From Burkholderia mayonis (GTDB lineage: Bacteria; Pseudomonadota; Gammaproteobacteria; Burkholderiales; Burkholderiaceae), in the NCBI RefSeq assembly GCF_001523745.2, contig NZ_CP013386.1, forward strand, positions 2,232,001-2,296,000: 64,000 nucleotides of DNA. The letters run 5' to 3'. The notes under the pieces were generated by a model. That model ran no database searches and was not told the origin of the DNA. It saw only the letters and a list, made by a program, of their open reading frames with translations. Shown here piece by piece: positions 1-8,763 of this stretch. The position numbers were made by a program, and so were the translations under genes. Every line of letters starts with the position of its first letter. Within the stretch, counting starts at the first letter, position 1.

Positions 1-399
1 CAGCGCGACGCGTTGCGCTGGATGTTCGCGGTGCTCGAGACCGGCAACGCGGTGATCGATTTGCGCCACGAGCTCGCGACGCTGCCGCGCGATCCGCGCT
101 ACGCGGCGACGATGCCGTGGCGGCGCGCGATCGAGTCGGCGCGCGACGCGCTCGCCGCGCTGTTCGGCAAGCCGACGCCCGCGCGCTTCGACGCGGCGCT
201 CGCGGCCGCCGTCGAAGCGATCGCCGCGACCCAGCAGGCGCTCGTCACGTTCGCGCCGCCGCGCGAAGAGCGTCATCAGATGCAGCGGATCCTATCGCAA
301 CTGCATTTCGTGCGCACCGCGCTGCTCGATCCCGAATCGCCGTTCGCCGCGCTCAACGGCGGGCGTGTGCCGCCCGCCCAACAAGGAGCTCCATCATGA
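1..399 (+). CDS. FUSC-family efflux permease, C-terminal part (AaeB-like)
   Basis: Only the last 132 codons lie in the window; the reading frame is open from base 1. The tail is a soluble alpha-helical segment (ETGNAVIDLRHEL, then repeated Ala-rich helices, HFVRTALLD), typical of the cytoplasmic C-terminus of fusaric-acid-resistance/p-hydroxybenzoate efflux permeases. The stop overlaps the start of the next gene (ATGA at 396-399), and the following DUF1656 and HlyD genes complete the arrangement known from aaeB-aaeX-aaeA-type tripartite efflux systems. The family call rests mainly on these neighbours, since the membrane domains lie outside the window. The substrate would be inferred as weak aromatic acids or a related toxic compound. 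Confidence 0.75.
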   Translation, partial: QRDALRWMFAVLETGNAVIDLRHELATLPRDPRYAATMPWRRAIESARDALAALFGKPTPARFDAALAAAVEAIAATQQALVTFAPPREERHQMQRILSQLHFVRTALLDPESPFAALNGGRVPPAQQGAPS

Positions 400-599
400 T
401 GCCGCGCGACCTCGCCATCCTCGACGCGTACGTGCCGACCGTCGTGCTGATGTTCGTCATCGGCGCGTTCGCGACCTGGCTGATCGACCGCCTGCTCGCT
501 TATACGGGCCTCTACCGCGTCGTCTGGCACCCGTCGCTGTTCCGGGCGAGTCTCCTCGTCTGCATTTGCGGCGGACTCAGTCTCGCCGTCTACCGTTGA
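396..599 (+). CDS. DUF1656 small membrane protein (AaeX-like)
   Basis: A 67-residue protein with two predicted transmembrane helices, the first at about residues 13-32 (VVLMFVIGAFATWLIDRLL) and the second at about 48-64 (ASLLVCICGGLSLAVY). Small two-helix DUF1656 proteins sit between the FUSC permease and the HlyD adaptor in AaeX-type operons and are thought to be accessory parts of the inner-membrane pump; their exact role is unknown. The start is fixed by translational overlap with the upstream stop (ATGA) and by a purine-rich AAGGAG about 8 bases before it. The next gene starts 1 base after the stop, so the three genes are one operon. Confidence 0.85.
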   Translation: MMPRDLAILDAYVPTVVLMFVIGAFATWLIDRLLAYTGLYRVVWHPSLFRASLLVCICGGLSLAVYR

Positions 600-600
600 T

Positions 601-1494
601 ATGAATCGAATCATGCTCTTGCGAAAACTCTTCGGCTTCGTCGCGACAGCCGCCATCCTGATCGTCGCGATCCTGATCGGGCGCACGCTGTGGATCCATT
701 ACATGGACGAGCCCTGGACCCGCGACGGCCGCGTGCGCGCGGAGATCGTCAACGTCGCGCCGGACGTGTCGGGCGCGGTCGTCGAGCTGCCGGTGCGCGA
801 CAACCAGCCCGTGAAGAAAGGCGACCTCGTGATGCAGATCGACCCGTCGCACTACCAGATCGCGGTCGAGCAGGCGCAGGCGGCCGTCGCCGCCCGCCGC
901 GCCGAGCTGCAGATGCGCCGCGCCGACGCCGCGCGCCGCGCGGACCTCGACGCGCTCGTCGTGTCGAAGGAAAACCGCGAGAACTCGGTGCAAACCGCGT
1001 CGAGCGCCGAGGCGCAGTATCAGCAGGCGATCGCCGCGCTCGACGCCGCGAAGCTCAATCTCGAGCGCACGCGCGTCGTCGCGCCGGTCGACGGCTACAT
1101 CACGAACCTGAGCGTGTTCAAGGGCGACTACGCGACGGCCGGCCAGGCGAAGCTCGCGATCGTCGACAGCCACTCGTTCTGGGTCTACGGCTACTTCGAG
1201 GAAACCAAGCTGCCGCGCGTGAAGATCGGCGCGAAGGCGCAGATGCGGCTCATGAGCGGCGGCGTGCTGAAAGGCCACGTCGAGAGCATCTCGCGCGGCA
1301 TCTACGACCGCGACAATCCGCAGAGCCGCGATCTCGTCGCCGACGTGAACCCGACGTTCAACTGGGTGCGGCTCGCGCAGCGCGTGCCGGTGCGCATCCA
1401 TATCGACGAAGTGCCGAAGGATCTCGTGCTGTCGGCCGGCACGACGTGCACGGTGATCGTCGAGCCGGACGACGGTGGCAAGCGCAAGTCGTAG
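601..1494 (+). CDS. HlyD/EmrA-family periplasmic adaptor of the FUSC efflux pump (AaeA-like)
   Basis: A 297-residue membrane-fusion protein. Residues about 9-33 form the N-terminal membrane anchor. The segment that follows (EPWTRDGRVRAEIVNVAPDVSG) is the conserved start of the biotinyl-lipoyl domain. A helical hairpin rich in Ala, Gln and Arg spans about 80-155, and the second lipoyl half (VVAPVDGYITNL) and beta-barrel (YGYFEETKLPRVKIG) follow. It closely resembles E. coli AaeA in layout and length. It would link the inner-membrane FUSC permease to an outer-membrane channel for export of aromatic carboxylic acids. ATG at 601 has no clear Shine-Dalgarno; ATG at 613 is an alternative start. No outer-membrane channel gene follows, so it may lie upstream of the window. 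Confidence 0.9.
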   Translation: MNRIMLLRKLFGFVATAAILIVAILIGRTLWIHYMDEPWTRDGRVRAEIVNVAPDVSGAVVELPVRDNQPVKKGDLVMQIDPSHYQIAVEQAQAAVAARRAELQMRRADAARRADLDALVVSKENRENSVQTASSAEAQYQQAIAALDAAKLNLERTRVVAPVDGYITNLSVFKGDYATAGQAKLAIVDSHSFWVYGYFEETKLPRVKIGAKAQMRLMSGGVLKGHVESISRGIYDRDNPQSRDLVADVNPTFNWVRLAQRVPVRIHIDEVPKDLVLSAGTTCTVIVEPDDGGKRKS

Positions 1495-1836
1495 GTCGTG
1501 GGTCGCGATTCGAATGCGGGCATGTCCGCGAAACGGCGCGCGGCATGAGAAAACGGCCAGGCGGGATTGCGCGCCGGCCGTCTTGCGTCAGGAGCGCTTG
1601 CTAGCAAGCCACGGCGGAAAGATTCGACGGCGAGCAGCAACATGCCTCGTCACTGGAGAGCACGACACGGCGCAATCGAGCGAGCGGAGGCGGCGACTTG
1701 CTCCGGCGCCGCCGCTTCGCAGCGCGCCGCGACGTCGAGCGCCGCGTTCGCGCCGGAGCCGTCAGGGCATCTCGGCCTGTCCGCCGCCGCGCGATGCGAT
1801 GCACGCGCGACAGCGAGCGAGCCGAGGCGCACCCGC
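1495..1836. other. Non-coding gap between convergent genes
   Basis: This 342-bp gap separates the 3' ends of the adaptor gene and the chemoreceptor gene. The only structure I see is a weak inverted repeat, ACGGCC (about 1553-1558) with GGCCGT (about 1576-1581), which could act as a bidirectional terminator but lacks a good T-tract. No convincing small gene. Confidence 0.5.
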
Positions 1837-3513
1837 TCAACCCGCCGCGTGCGCGGGCAAATGAAAGCGCCCGACCATCGCCTTCAGCATCTGCGCCTGC
1901 TCGTCGAGCGCGCGCGCGGCCGCGGCCGCCTCCTCGACGAGCGCCGCGTTCTGCTGCGTCCCCGCATCCATCTGCGTGACCGCGCGCTCGATCGCGTCGA
2001 TACCCGAGCTCTGCTCGTTCGACGCAGCCGAGATCTCGCCCATGATGTCGGTCACGCGCTTCACCGCGCGCACGACTTCGTCCATCGTGCGCCCCGCGTC
2101 CTGCGCGAGCACCGCGCCGTTCGCGACCCGCTCGACCGACGCGCCGATCAGCGCCTTGATCTCCTTCGCGGCCGTCGCCGAGCGCTGCGCGAGCGAGCGC
2201 ACCTCGCTCGCGACGACCGAGAAACCCCGCCCTTCCTCGCCCGCGCGCGCCGCCTCGACGGCCGCGTTCAGCGCGAGGATGTTGGTCTGGAACGCGATGC
2301 TCTCGATCACGCCGATGATGTCGCGGATGCTCTTCGCGCTCTCGTCGATCTCGTTCATCGTCGTGACCACGCGGCCGACGACCGCGCCGCCCGCCTCGGC
2401 GACCGACGACGCATTCGCCGCGAGCGCGCTCGCCTGGCGAGCGTTTTCCGCATTCTGGTGGACGGTCGAGGTCAGCTCCCCTACGCTCGTCGCGGTCCGT
2501 TCGAGTGCGACCGCCTGCTGCTCGGTGCGCTGCGACAGATCGAGATTGCCCATCGCGATCTGGCCCGCGGCGGACGCGATCGCCTCCGCGCTCGCCGAAA
2601 TCTCGCGCACGGTGCCGGCCAGGCCCTCCTGCATGTCGCGCAGCGCGTGCAGCATGCTGCCGTGGTCGCGGCGGTCGAGCCGGATCGCGTTCGACAGATC
2701 GCCGCGCGAGATGCTGACCGCGATCTCCTTCGCATACGCGGGCTCGCCGCCCAGCTGCGCGCCGAGCCGCCGCACGACCCACGCGGCGATCACGAACGCG
2801 AGCACGACGAGCGCGGCCGTCATTGCGGCGAGCATCGCGAACGATTCGCGGTAGATCGCGCCCGATGCGTCGAGCGTCGCCTTCGACGCGTCGCCGCGCG
2901 CGTCGACGAGCCCGTCGACGCGCTTCTCGAGCTTGCCCGTCTCGACGAGCAGCGACACGTCCTGCGAGCCGACCTGCCAGCTCATCTGAGACAGATCGAG
3001 CGGCTGTTCGCGCACGAGCTTCACGAAATCGCGCAGATGCCCGCTCCACGCGGCGACGGCCGCGCTGAACGCCTTGAGCCGCGCGGCGTCGTCGGCCGCG
3101 CCGTCCGCATGCCGCTGCAGCGTCGCGAGCTCGGCGCCGATCGCCGCGAGCCCTTTGTCGATGTCCGCGCCGAGGTCGTCGCGCTCCTTCGCGGTCGTCG
3201 CGGTGATCAACATCTTCTGCGCCCGGCTCGCGCGCAGCACCGACGCGCGCACTTCCTCGGCCGCGCGGCTCGCGACGTGCCCCTGATCGTAGACCGACTT
3301 GATCGAGCTGTTGAGCCGGCTGATCTGCACGAGCGAGAACAGGCCGACGGCGAGCGTGCCCACGAGCAGCACGGCGAACGCGGCGCGCAGCGTCGTCTTC
3401 ACCGACCATGCGCGGCGTCTTCGGCGCGACTTGCCGGGCTTGGGCGCGCGCCCCTGGCTCCCCGTCGAGTCGTCGGGCAGGAAGTGCTTGCCGTGCAGCG
3501 ATACTCCTTTCAT
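1837..3513 (-). CDS. Methyl-accepting chemotaxis protein
   Basis: A 558-residue transmembrane chemoreceptor. A basic N-terminal tail (about 1-38) is followed by TM1 (about 40-60), a periplasmic four-helix-bundle-type sensor domain (about 60-220), TM2 (about 228-247), a HAMP linker and a cytoplasmic signalling domain. The hairpin tip carries the family hallmark ([18 protein letters not shown]), the site that binds CheA and CheW. The C-terminus ends in HLPAHAAG, so there is no NWETF-type CheR-docking pentapeptide. The ligand cannot be predicted. It stands alone, divergent from the MFS gene at 3869. The start is the first ATG of the open frame, with a GGGGA stretch upstream. No obvious sigma-28 flagellar promoter was found in the upstream gap. 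Confidence 0.95.
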   Translation of the reverse strand: MKGVSLHGKHFLPDDSTGSQGRAPKPGKSRRRRRAWSVKTTLRAAFAVLLVGTLAVGLFSLVQISRLNSSIKSVYDQGHVASRAAEEVRASVLRASRAQKMLITATTAKERDDLGADIDKGLAAIGAELATLQRHADGAADDAARLKAFSAAVAAWSGHLRDFVKLVREQPLDLSQMSWQVGSQDVSLLVETGKLEKRVDGLVDARGDASKATLDASGAIYRESFAMLAAMTAALVVLAFVIAAWVVRRLGAQLGGEPAYAKEIAVSISRGDLSNAIRLDRRDHGSMLHALRDMQEGLAGTVREISASAEAIASAAGQIAMGNLDLSQRTEQQAVALERTATSVGELTSTVHQNAENARQASALAANASSVAEAGGAVVGRVVTTMNEIDESAKSIRDIIGVIESIAFQTNILALNAAVEAARAGEEGRGFSVVASEVRSLAQRSATAAKEIKALIGASVERVANGAVLAQDAGRTMDEVVRAVKRVTDIMGEISAASNEQSSGIDAIERAVTQMDAGTQQNAALVEEAAAAARALDEQAQMLKAMVGRFHLPAHAAG

Positions 3514-3868
3514 CGATAGATCCCCGTTCTTGTGCTGCGGCCAAAAAGGCGGTTTCGGCGTGACCGTCGGCGCTCGCGCGAGACGTCTCGCCTGACTCTA
3601 CGGCAGACGCTTTTTTTTCTTGAGTGGGGTGAAACCCGTTTTGCCGCACGCGGCGCCCGGCCGGCAACGGCGCAAACGCTAAACACGTCGGGCACGCGGG
3701 CCGGCACACAAAAGCGTGCAACAGTCGCGTGCAGAGTTGTCCGATTTGCGATAAAAATTGGCCGGACATTGCCGATGAGCCACACTACACTTCGTTGACG
3801 CATCAAAGAAAAACACGCGCCGTGCCCTTTCGAGCACGCAGCGCCCCTTCCGAGACACTCGCATTCCT
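3514..3868. other. Divergent intergenic region between chemoreceptor and MFS gene
   Basis: A 355-bp region that must hold promoters for both flanking genes. It contains a run of eight or nine T around 3609-3617 and an AT-rich patch (GCGATAAAAATTGG, about 3749-3762), in strong contrast to the surrounding GC-rich coding DNA. I could not assign a convincing paired -35/-10 promoter on either strand. Confidence 0.4.
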
Positions 3869-5122
3869 ATGGAAACCAGCCTCGACAACCGTCCGTCCGT
3901 TGCCCGCTCCGCCGCGCCGTCCGCGCCGGCTGCCGCCGTCTCGCGCACCGTCTATCCAGTGCTCGGCGCGATCAGCTTCTCGCATCTGCTCAACGACATG
4001 ATCCAGTCGTTGATTCTCGCGATCTATCCGATGCTGAAATCGGCGTTCGCGCTGTCGTTCGCGCAGATCGGCCTCATCACGCTGACCTACCAGATCACCG
4101 CGTCGCTGCTGCAGCCCGTGATCGGCCTCTACACGGACAAGCGTCCGCAGCCGTACTCGCTGCCCATCGGCATGGGCTTCACGCTCGCGGGCCTGCTGCT
4201 GATGTCGTTCGCGCCGACATTCCCGCTCCTGCTCGTCGCGGCGGCGCTCGTCGGCTGCGGCTCATCGGTGTTCCATCCGGAATCGTCGCGTGTCGCGCGG
4301 ATGGCGTCGGGCGGCCAGCACGGACTCGCACAGTCGCTGTTCCAGGTCGGCGGCAACGCCGGCTCGTCGCTCGGGCCGCTGCTCGCCGCGCTCATCGTGA
4401 TCCCGCACGGCCAGCGCAGCATCGCGTGGTTCTCGGTCGCGGCGCTCGTCGCGATCTTCGTGCTCGTGCAGATCGGCCGCTGGTACCAGCGCCATCCGGC
4501 CGCGAAGAAGAAGGCCGTGCATACGGCGCACCCGACGCTGTCGCGGCGCCAGGTCATGCTCGCCGTCGGCGTGCTCGTGATGCTCGTGTTCTCGAAGTAC
4601 TTTTATCTCGCCAGCATCAACAGCTATTTCACGTTCTATCTGATCGACAAATTCCATCTGTCGGTACAGGCCGCGCAGATCCACCTGTTCGTGTTCCTCG
4701 CGGCCGTCGCGGCGGGCACGATCATCGGCGGGCCGGTCGGCGACCGGATCGGGCGCAAGTACGTGATCTGGACGTCGATCCTGGGCGTCGCGCCGTTCAC
4801 GCTGATGCTGCCGTACGCCAACCTGTTCTGGACCACGGTGCTGACCGTCGTGATCGGCGTCGTGCTCGCGTCGGCGTTCGCGGCGATCATCGTCTATGGA
4901 CAGGAGCTGATTCCGGGCAAGGTCGGGACGGTCGCGGGCCTCTTTTTCGGCCTCTCGTTCGGCCTCGGCGGCGTCGGCGCGGCGGTGCTCGGCCAGCTCG
5001 CCGACGCGACGAGCATCGCGTTCGTCTACAAGGTCTGTTCGTTCCTGCCGCTGATCGGCGTGCTGACGGTGTTTCTGCCGAACGTCGAGAGCAAGAAGAC
5101 GCCCGGCAAGCGGGCTGCTTGA
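3869..5122 (+). CDS. fsr: MFS transporter, fosmidomycin-resistance (Fsr) type
   Basis: A 417-residue major facilitator protein with about 12 hydrophobic segments. The opening (ISFSHLLNDMIQSLILAIYPMLK) and the downstream stretch LTYQITASLLQPVIGLYTDKR match the Fsr branch of drug/H+ antiporters. The loop after TM2 carries the MFS-type acidic/basic motif (YTDKRPQPY), and the symmetrical loop in the second half reads GPVGDRIGRKY. A short Lys-rich central loop (about 208-215, AAKKKAVH) separates the two halves. E. coli Fsr exports fosmidomycin; the natural substrate here is unknown. Single-gene transcription unit, convergent with mtnN. Confidence 0.9.
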   Translation: METSLDNRPSVARSAAPSAPAAAVSRTVYPVLGAISFSHLLNDMIQSLILAIYPMLKSAFALSFAQIGLITLTYQITASLLQPVIGLYTDKRPQPYSLPIGMGFTLAGLLLMSFAPTFPLLLVAAALVGCGSSVFHPESSRVARMASGGQHGLAQSLFQVGGNAGSSLGPLLAALIVIPHGQRSIAWFSVAALVAIFVLVQIGRWYQRHPAAKKKAVHTAHPTLSRRQVMLAVGVLVMLVFSKYFYLASINSYFTFYLIDKFHLSVQAAQIHLFVFLAAVAAGTIIGGPVGDRIGRKYVIWTSILGVAPFTLMLPYANLFWTTVLTVVIGVVLASAFAAIIVYGQELIPGKVGTVAGLFFGLSFGLGGVGAAVLGQLADATSIAFVYKVCSFLPLIGVLTVFLPNVESKKTPGKRAA

Positions 5123-5484
5123 GGGAGCGGCGCAATCCGGGGGCCGCCTGAGACAGACGCGATCGGCGACGGATGGAAAGGCGGAGCCGGATTCGGGGCC
5201 GCTGCCTGCGCGTCGCCCGCGTCGACTGTCGATAAATCGATGTGGATCTGCGCGTAGCGCTGCGCGCTGCGTACGGTGCGAGCGCCGCAGGCCGCAATCG
5301 CCGCAAACACCGCGTCGCGGCGGTAGCAGATACCGCCTGATTCCGGTCAAAAGAAATGGCGCGCGGTGGCGGCGGCCTCGACGAGCGGCTCCGCTGCCGA
5401 ACCGATCGCCCAGCCCACGCCGCGCGTCGAACCGCCGTTACCCGGCGCGGTCCGCAGCAGCGCGCCGCTCAACCCGCCATCGAA
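5123..5484. other. Non-coding gap between convergent fsr and mtnN
   Basis: This 362-bp region separates two convergent stops. It is less GC-rich than coding DNA in its middle part (around 5220-5350). I see no convincing terminator hairpin with a T-tract, no repeat and no plausible gene. Confidence 0.4.
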
Positions 5485-6267
5485 TCAAGCCGCCTTCGCA
5501 TGCGCGGCGAGAAAGCGCTTCAGAATGCCCGACGAATACGTGCCGGCGATGTCGGTCAGGAAGGTCGTGAACGACGCGCTCGCGTGATCGTCGGCGGTAT
5601 CGGAAATCGTCCGGACGATCGCGCACGGCACGTCGTATTCGTGGCACACCTGCGCGAGCGCCGCGCCTTCCATCTCGACCGCGAGCGCATCCGGCAGCGC
5701 GTCGCGCAGCGCGGTCACTTCGCGCTCGCTCGACACGAAGCGATCGCCGCTGACGATGAGCCCTGCGCGCACGCGCGCGCCGCGCAGCCGGAAGCGCAGG
5801 TTCAGCGCATCGCCCTCGTCCTCGACGAAGCGCGCGCAGGCGGCCTTCAACTGCGCGGCGAGCGCGGCGTCGGCGGCGAAGCGCGTGACGCCGAGGAGCG
5901 GCACCTCGAAGCGCGGAAAGAGCGGCGACGCGTCGAGATCGTGCTGCAGCAGCGTGTCGGCGACGACGACGTCGCCGACGCTCACGTCGCTCGCGACGCC
6001 GCCCGCGACGCCCGTGAACACGACCGCGCGCACGTCGAAGCGATGGATGAGCGCGCTCGCCGTCGCGGCGGCCGCGACCTTGCCGATTCGCGCGAGCGTG
6101 ACGACGCACGGCACGCCGTACGCAACGCCGGCGTGGTAATCGCGCTGGCCGAGCGTGACTGTGTCGACCGGGCCGTCGTCGCGCATCGCGGCGACGAGGT
6201 CGCCCAACTCCTCCGGCAGCGCGGCGAGGATGCCGAGCGGCCGGTTCGAAAACGTCTGCTGAATCAT
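5485..6267 (-). CDS. mtnN: 5'-methylthioadenosine/S-adenosylhomocysteine nucleosidase
   Basis: A 260-residue cytosolic nucleosidase that cleaves adenine from methylthioadenosine and S-adenosylhomocysteine, feeding methionine salvage and releasing S-ribosylhomocysteine. The visible signatures are ILAALPEELGDL at the N-terminus (the Glu of EE is the catalytic base), FTGVAGG in the nucleoside phosphorylase fold, AVEMEGAALAQV (ribose-binding Met-Glu) and RTISDTADDHA with the catalytic Asp. The reading frame stays open far upstream inside uvrD, but the true start is the ATG at 6267, which overlaps the uvrD stop (ATGA). It is therefore translationally coupled to uvrD. It is slightly longer than the typical 230-residue enzyme because of an insertion around residues 135-165 (FVEDEGDALNLRFRLRGA). 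Confidence 0.93.
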   Translation of the reverse strand: MIQQTFSNRPLGILAALPEELGDLVAAMRDDGPVDTVTLGQRDYHAGVAYGVPCVVTLARIGKVAAAATASALIHRFDVRAVVFTGVAGGVASDVSVGDVVVADTLLQHDLDASPLFPRFEVPLLGVTRFAADAALAAQLKAACARFVEDEGDALNLRFRLRGARVRAGLIVSGDRFVSSEREVTALRDALPDALAVEMEGAALAQVCHEYDVPCAIVRTISDTADDHASASFTTFLTDIAGTYSSGILKRFLAAHAKAA

Positions 6268-8624
6268 TCGACCGCCTGCAGTTTCGCGACCGCGAGCGCG
6301 AGCCACTTCTCGCCGTGCCGCTTGAATTTGACTTGCGCCTTCGCGTCGGCGCCGCTGCCTTCGAGCGCGGTCACCGTGCCTTCGCCGAACTTCGTGTGGA
6401 ACACCTGCTGGCCGATCCGGAAGCCGTTTTCGGCCTCGCGCTGCTGGTTCGCAAACGCGGGCAGCGGCGCGGACACCGCCGCGTCGACGACGCTGTCGCG
6501 CGCGCCGCCCGGCCGCGCGAACCAGTCGCGGCCCCAGCCTGCGTTGTCCGATCGACCGCCCCAGCGGGCGCCCGCTTCGACCTTCGGCGTCAGCCACTTG
6601 AGCACGTGCTGCGGCAGCTCGTCGAAGAAGCGCGAGCGGATGTTGTAGCGGGTCTGGCCGTGCAGCATCCGGCTCTGCGCGAACGACAGGTAGAGCCGCT
6701 CCTTCGCCCGCGTGATCGCGACGTACATCAGCCGGCGCTCTTCCTCCAGGCCGTCGGATTCGACCGCGCTGTTCTCGTGCGGGAACAGGCCTTCCTCGAG
6801 CCCGGTGATGAACACCGCGGTGAACTCGAGCCCCTTCGCTGCGTGGACGGTCATCAGTTGCACCGCATCCTGGCCCGCCTGCGCCTGGTTGTCGCCCGCC
6901 TCGAGCGACGCATGCGACAAAAAGCCCGCGAGCGGCGTCATCGCATCGGGGTTCTGCGCGGGATCGGCGAGGTTCGCGGGCGCGAGCACCGCATCGGCCG
7001 GATCGGCGTCGCCCGCGGCGAGCTCGGGCGCCGCGCTCGCGCGCGCATGCAGCGGAATCGACCGCGCGGGCGTGTCGAGCCCGTAGCCTTCCTCGGAGAC
7101 GAACGCGGTGGCCGCGTTCACCAGTTCCTGCAAGTTCTCGAGGCGATCCTGCCCTTCGCGCTCGCCCTGATAGAAGTCCGCGAGGCCGCTCGCGCGCACG
7201 ACGTACTCGACCGTCTCGGGCAAGCTCATCTGCGCCGTTTCCGCGCGCATCTTCGCGATCAGGTTCGCGAACGCGCCGAGGCTCGTGCCCGCCTTGCCCG
7301 TCACGTACGGAATCGCGGCCGCCATCGAGCAGTCGTATAGGCGCGCGGCGTCGGCCAGCTGCTCGATCGAGCGCGCGCCGATCCCGCGCGTCGGGAAGTT
7401 GACGACGCGCGCGAACGCGGTGTCGTCGCTCGGATTGTCGATGAGGCGCAGGTACGCGAGCGCGTGCTTCACTTCCTGCCGCTCGAAGAAGCGCAGGCCG
7501 CCGTACACGCGATACGGGATGCCCGCCGTCATCAGCGTGTGCTCGATCGAGCGCGACTGTGCGTTGCTCCGGTACAGCACCGCGACCTCGCTGCGCGCGA
7601 GGCCCGTATTCACGAGCGAGCGGATCTCCTCGACGATCCACGCCGCTTCCTGCGCGTCGGTCGCCGCCTCGTAGACGCGCACCGGCTCGCCGTGGCCCGC
7701 GTCGGTGCGCAGGTTCTTGCCGAGCCGGTGCGCGTTGTTCGCGATCAGATGATTCGCCGCGTCGAGAATGTTGCCGTGCGACCGGTAGTTCTGCTCGAGC
7801 TTGATCAGGTTGCGCACGCGGAATTCGTTCTCGAAATCGCGCATGTTGCCGACGTTCGCGCCGCGAAACGCATAGATTGACTGGTCGTCGTCGCCGACCG
7901 CGAAGATCGCGTTGTGGCCGCCCGCGAGGAGCTTCAGCCACGCGTACTGCAGCTTGTTCGTATCCTGGAACTCATCGACGAGGATGTGCTTGAAGCGCGC
8001 CTGGTAGTGCGCGCGCAGCGGCGGGTTGTGCGCGAGCAGCTCGTGGCAGCGCAGCAGCAGCTCGGGGAAATCGACGACGCCCTCGCGCTGGCACTGCTGC
8101 TCGTACGCCTGGTACAGCTCGACGAACTTGCGGTTGAAGCTGTCGGTCGCGTCGACCCGGTCGGGACGCAGCCCCTGCTCCTTCGCGTTGTTGATGAAGT
8201 ACTGGACGTTCTTCGGCGGATATTTCTCGTCGTCGACGTTCGCCGCCTTCATCAGCCGCTTGATCGCGGAGAGCTGGTCGGCCGTGTCGAGGATCTGGAA
8301 CGTCTGCGGCAGCCCCGCGTCGCGGTAGTGCGCGCGCAGCATCCGGTTGCAGAGGCCGTGGAACGTGCCGATCCACATGCCGCGCGTGTCGATCGGCATC
8401 ATCGCGGACAGGCGCGCCATCATTTCGCGCGCGGCCTTGTTCGTGAACGTGACGGCAAGCACCGTCGCGGGCGACGCGTAGCCATGCCGGATCAGCCACG
8501 CGATCCGCGTGATGAGCACGCGGGTCTTGCCGCTGCCCGCCCCGGCGAGGATCAGCGCCGGCTCGTTCGGCAACGTGACGGCGGCGAGTTGTTCGGGGTT
8601 CAGGTTTGCGAGCAGATCGGGCAT
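6264..8624 (-). CDS. uvrD: ATP-dependent DNA helicase UvrD (superfamily I)
   Basis: A 786-residue 3'-5' helicase used in nucleotide-excision and mismatch repair. Helicase motifs appear in order: Q-motif (LNPEQLAAV), Walker A (AGAGSGKTRVL, about residue 30), Ia (AVTFTNKAAREM), II (HILVDEFQDTNKLQY), III (VGDDDQSIYAFRGA), IV (LEQNYRS), V (LMTVHAAKGLEF) and VI (RLMYVAITRAKERLYL). The C-terminus carries the Tudor-like fold (QQVFHTKFGEGTV...AQVKFKRHGEKWL) that contacts RNA polymerase in UvrD/PcrA proteins. A low-complexity stretch around 535-565 (ADPADAVLAPANLADPAQNPDA) is unusual for the family. It is divergent from valS, with a TATAAT-type -10 box 39 bases upstream, and overlaps mtnN by four bases. 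Confidence 0.95.
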   Translation of the reverse strand: MPDLLANLNPEQLAAVTLPNEPALILAGAGSGKTRVLITRIAWLIRHGYASPATVLAVTFTNKAAREMMARLSAMMPIDTRGMWIGTFHGLCNRMLRAHYRDAGLPQTFQILDTADQLSAIKRLMKAANVDDEKYPPKNVQYFINNAKEQGLRPDRVDATDSFNRKFVELYQAYEQQCQREGVVDFPELLLRCHELLAHNPPLRAHYQARFKHILVDEFQDTNKLQYAWLKLLAGGHNAIFAVGDDDQSIYAFRGANVGNMRDFENEFRVRNLIKLEQNYRSHGNILDAANHLIANNAHRLGKNLRTDAGHGEPVRVYEAATDAQEAAWIVEEIRSLVNTGLARSEVAVLYRSNAQSRSIEHTLMTAGIPYRVYGGLRFFERQEVKHALAYLRLIDNPSDDTAFARVVNFPTRGIGARSIEQLADAARLYDCSMAAAIPYVTGKAGTSLGAFANLIAKMRAETAQMSLPETVEYVVRASGLADFYQGEREGQDRLENLQELVNAATAFVSEEGYGLDTPARSIPLHARASAAPELAAGDADPADAVLAPANLADPAQNPDAMTPLAGFLSHASLEAGDNQAQAGQDAVQLMTVHAAKGLEFTAVFITGLEEGLFPHENSAVESDGLEEERRLMYVAITRAKERLYLSFAQSRMLHGQTRYNIRSRFFDELPQHVLKWLTPKVEAGARWGGRSDNAGWGRDWFARPGGARDSVVDAAVSAPLPAFANQQREAENGFRIGQQVFHTKFGEGTVTALEGSGADAKAQVKFKRHGEKWLALAVAKLQAVE

Positions 8625-8662
8625 GGAGAGAAGGCGGTCGAACGGATGGACGCAGACCGGAC

Positions 8663-8668
8663 ATTATA
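8663..8668 (-). promoter_or_regulatory. Candidate -10 box for uvrD-mtnN
   Basis: Reads TATAAT on the minus strand, 39 bases upstream of the uvrD start, in otherwise GC-rich DNA. No good -35 hexamer lies 16-18 bases further upstream, so only the -10 element is supported. Confidence 0.5.
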
Positions 8669-8710
8669 AATCGCGCGCGGCCTGCGCCGCCCGGCGGATG
8701 CGCATCCATT

Positions 8711-8716
8711 TATAAT
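8711..8716 (+). promoter_or_regulatory. Candidate -10 box for valS
   Basis: A perfect TATAAT 47 bases before the valS start codon on the plus strand. It pairs with an opposite-facing TATAAT at 8663-8668, giving back-to-back promoters in the 139-bp uvrD/valS gap. No strong -35 is visible, and no T-box or attenuator is seen upstream of this synthetase. Confidence 0.5.
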
Positions 8717-8763
8717 CGAGGGTTTCCGCAACAATCACCCCACCTTTCGGCGAATTTCCTACC

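Noticed and set aside
1567..3519. 650-codon open frame on the plus strand opposite the chemoreceptor gene
   Set aside because: It is Arg/Ala/His-rich and unrelated to any family, and the minus-strand frame encodes an obvious methyl-accepting protein. High third-position GC opens the opposite frames.
5485..7941. An 818-codon open frame that would fuse part of uvrD to mtnN
   Set aside because: The upstream part is an out-of-frame shadow of the helicase gene. MtnN starts at its own ATG overlapping the uvrD stop.
8625..8763. T-box or attenuator upstream of valS (and similarly upstream of alaS and glnS)
   Set aside because: No leader peptide, T-box motif or antiterminator hairpin was visible, and T-boxes are not expected in beta-proteobacterial synthetase genes.
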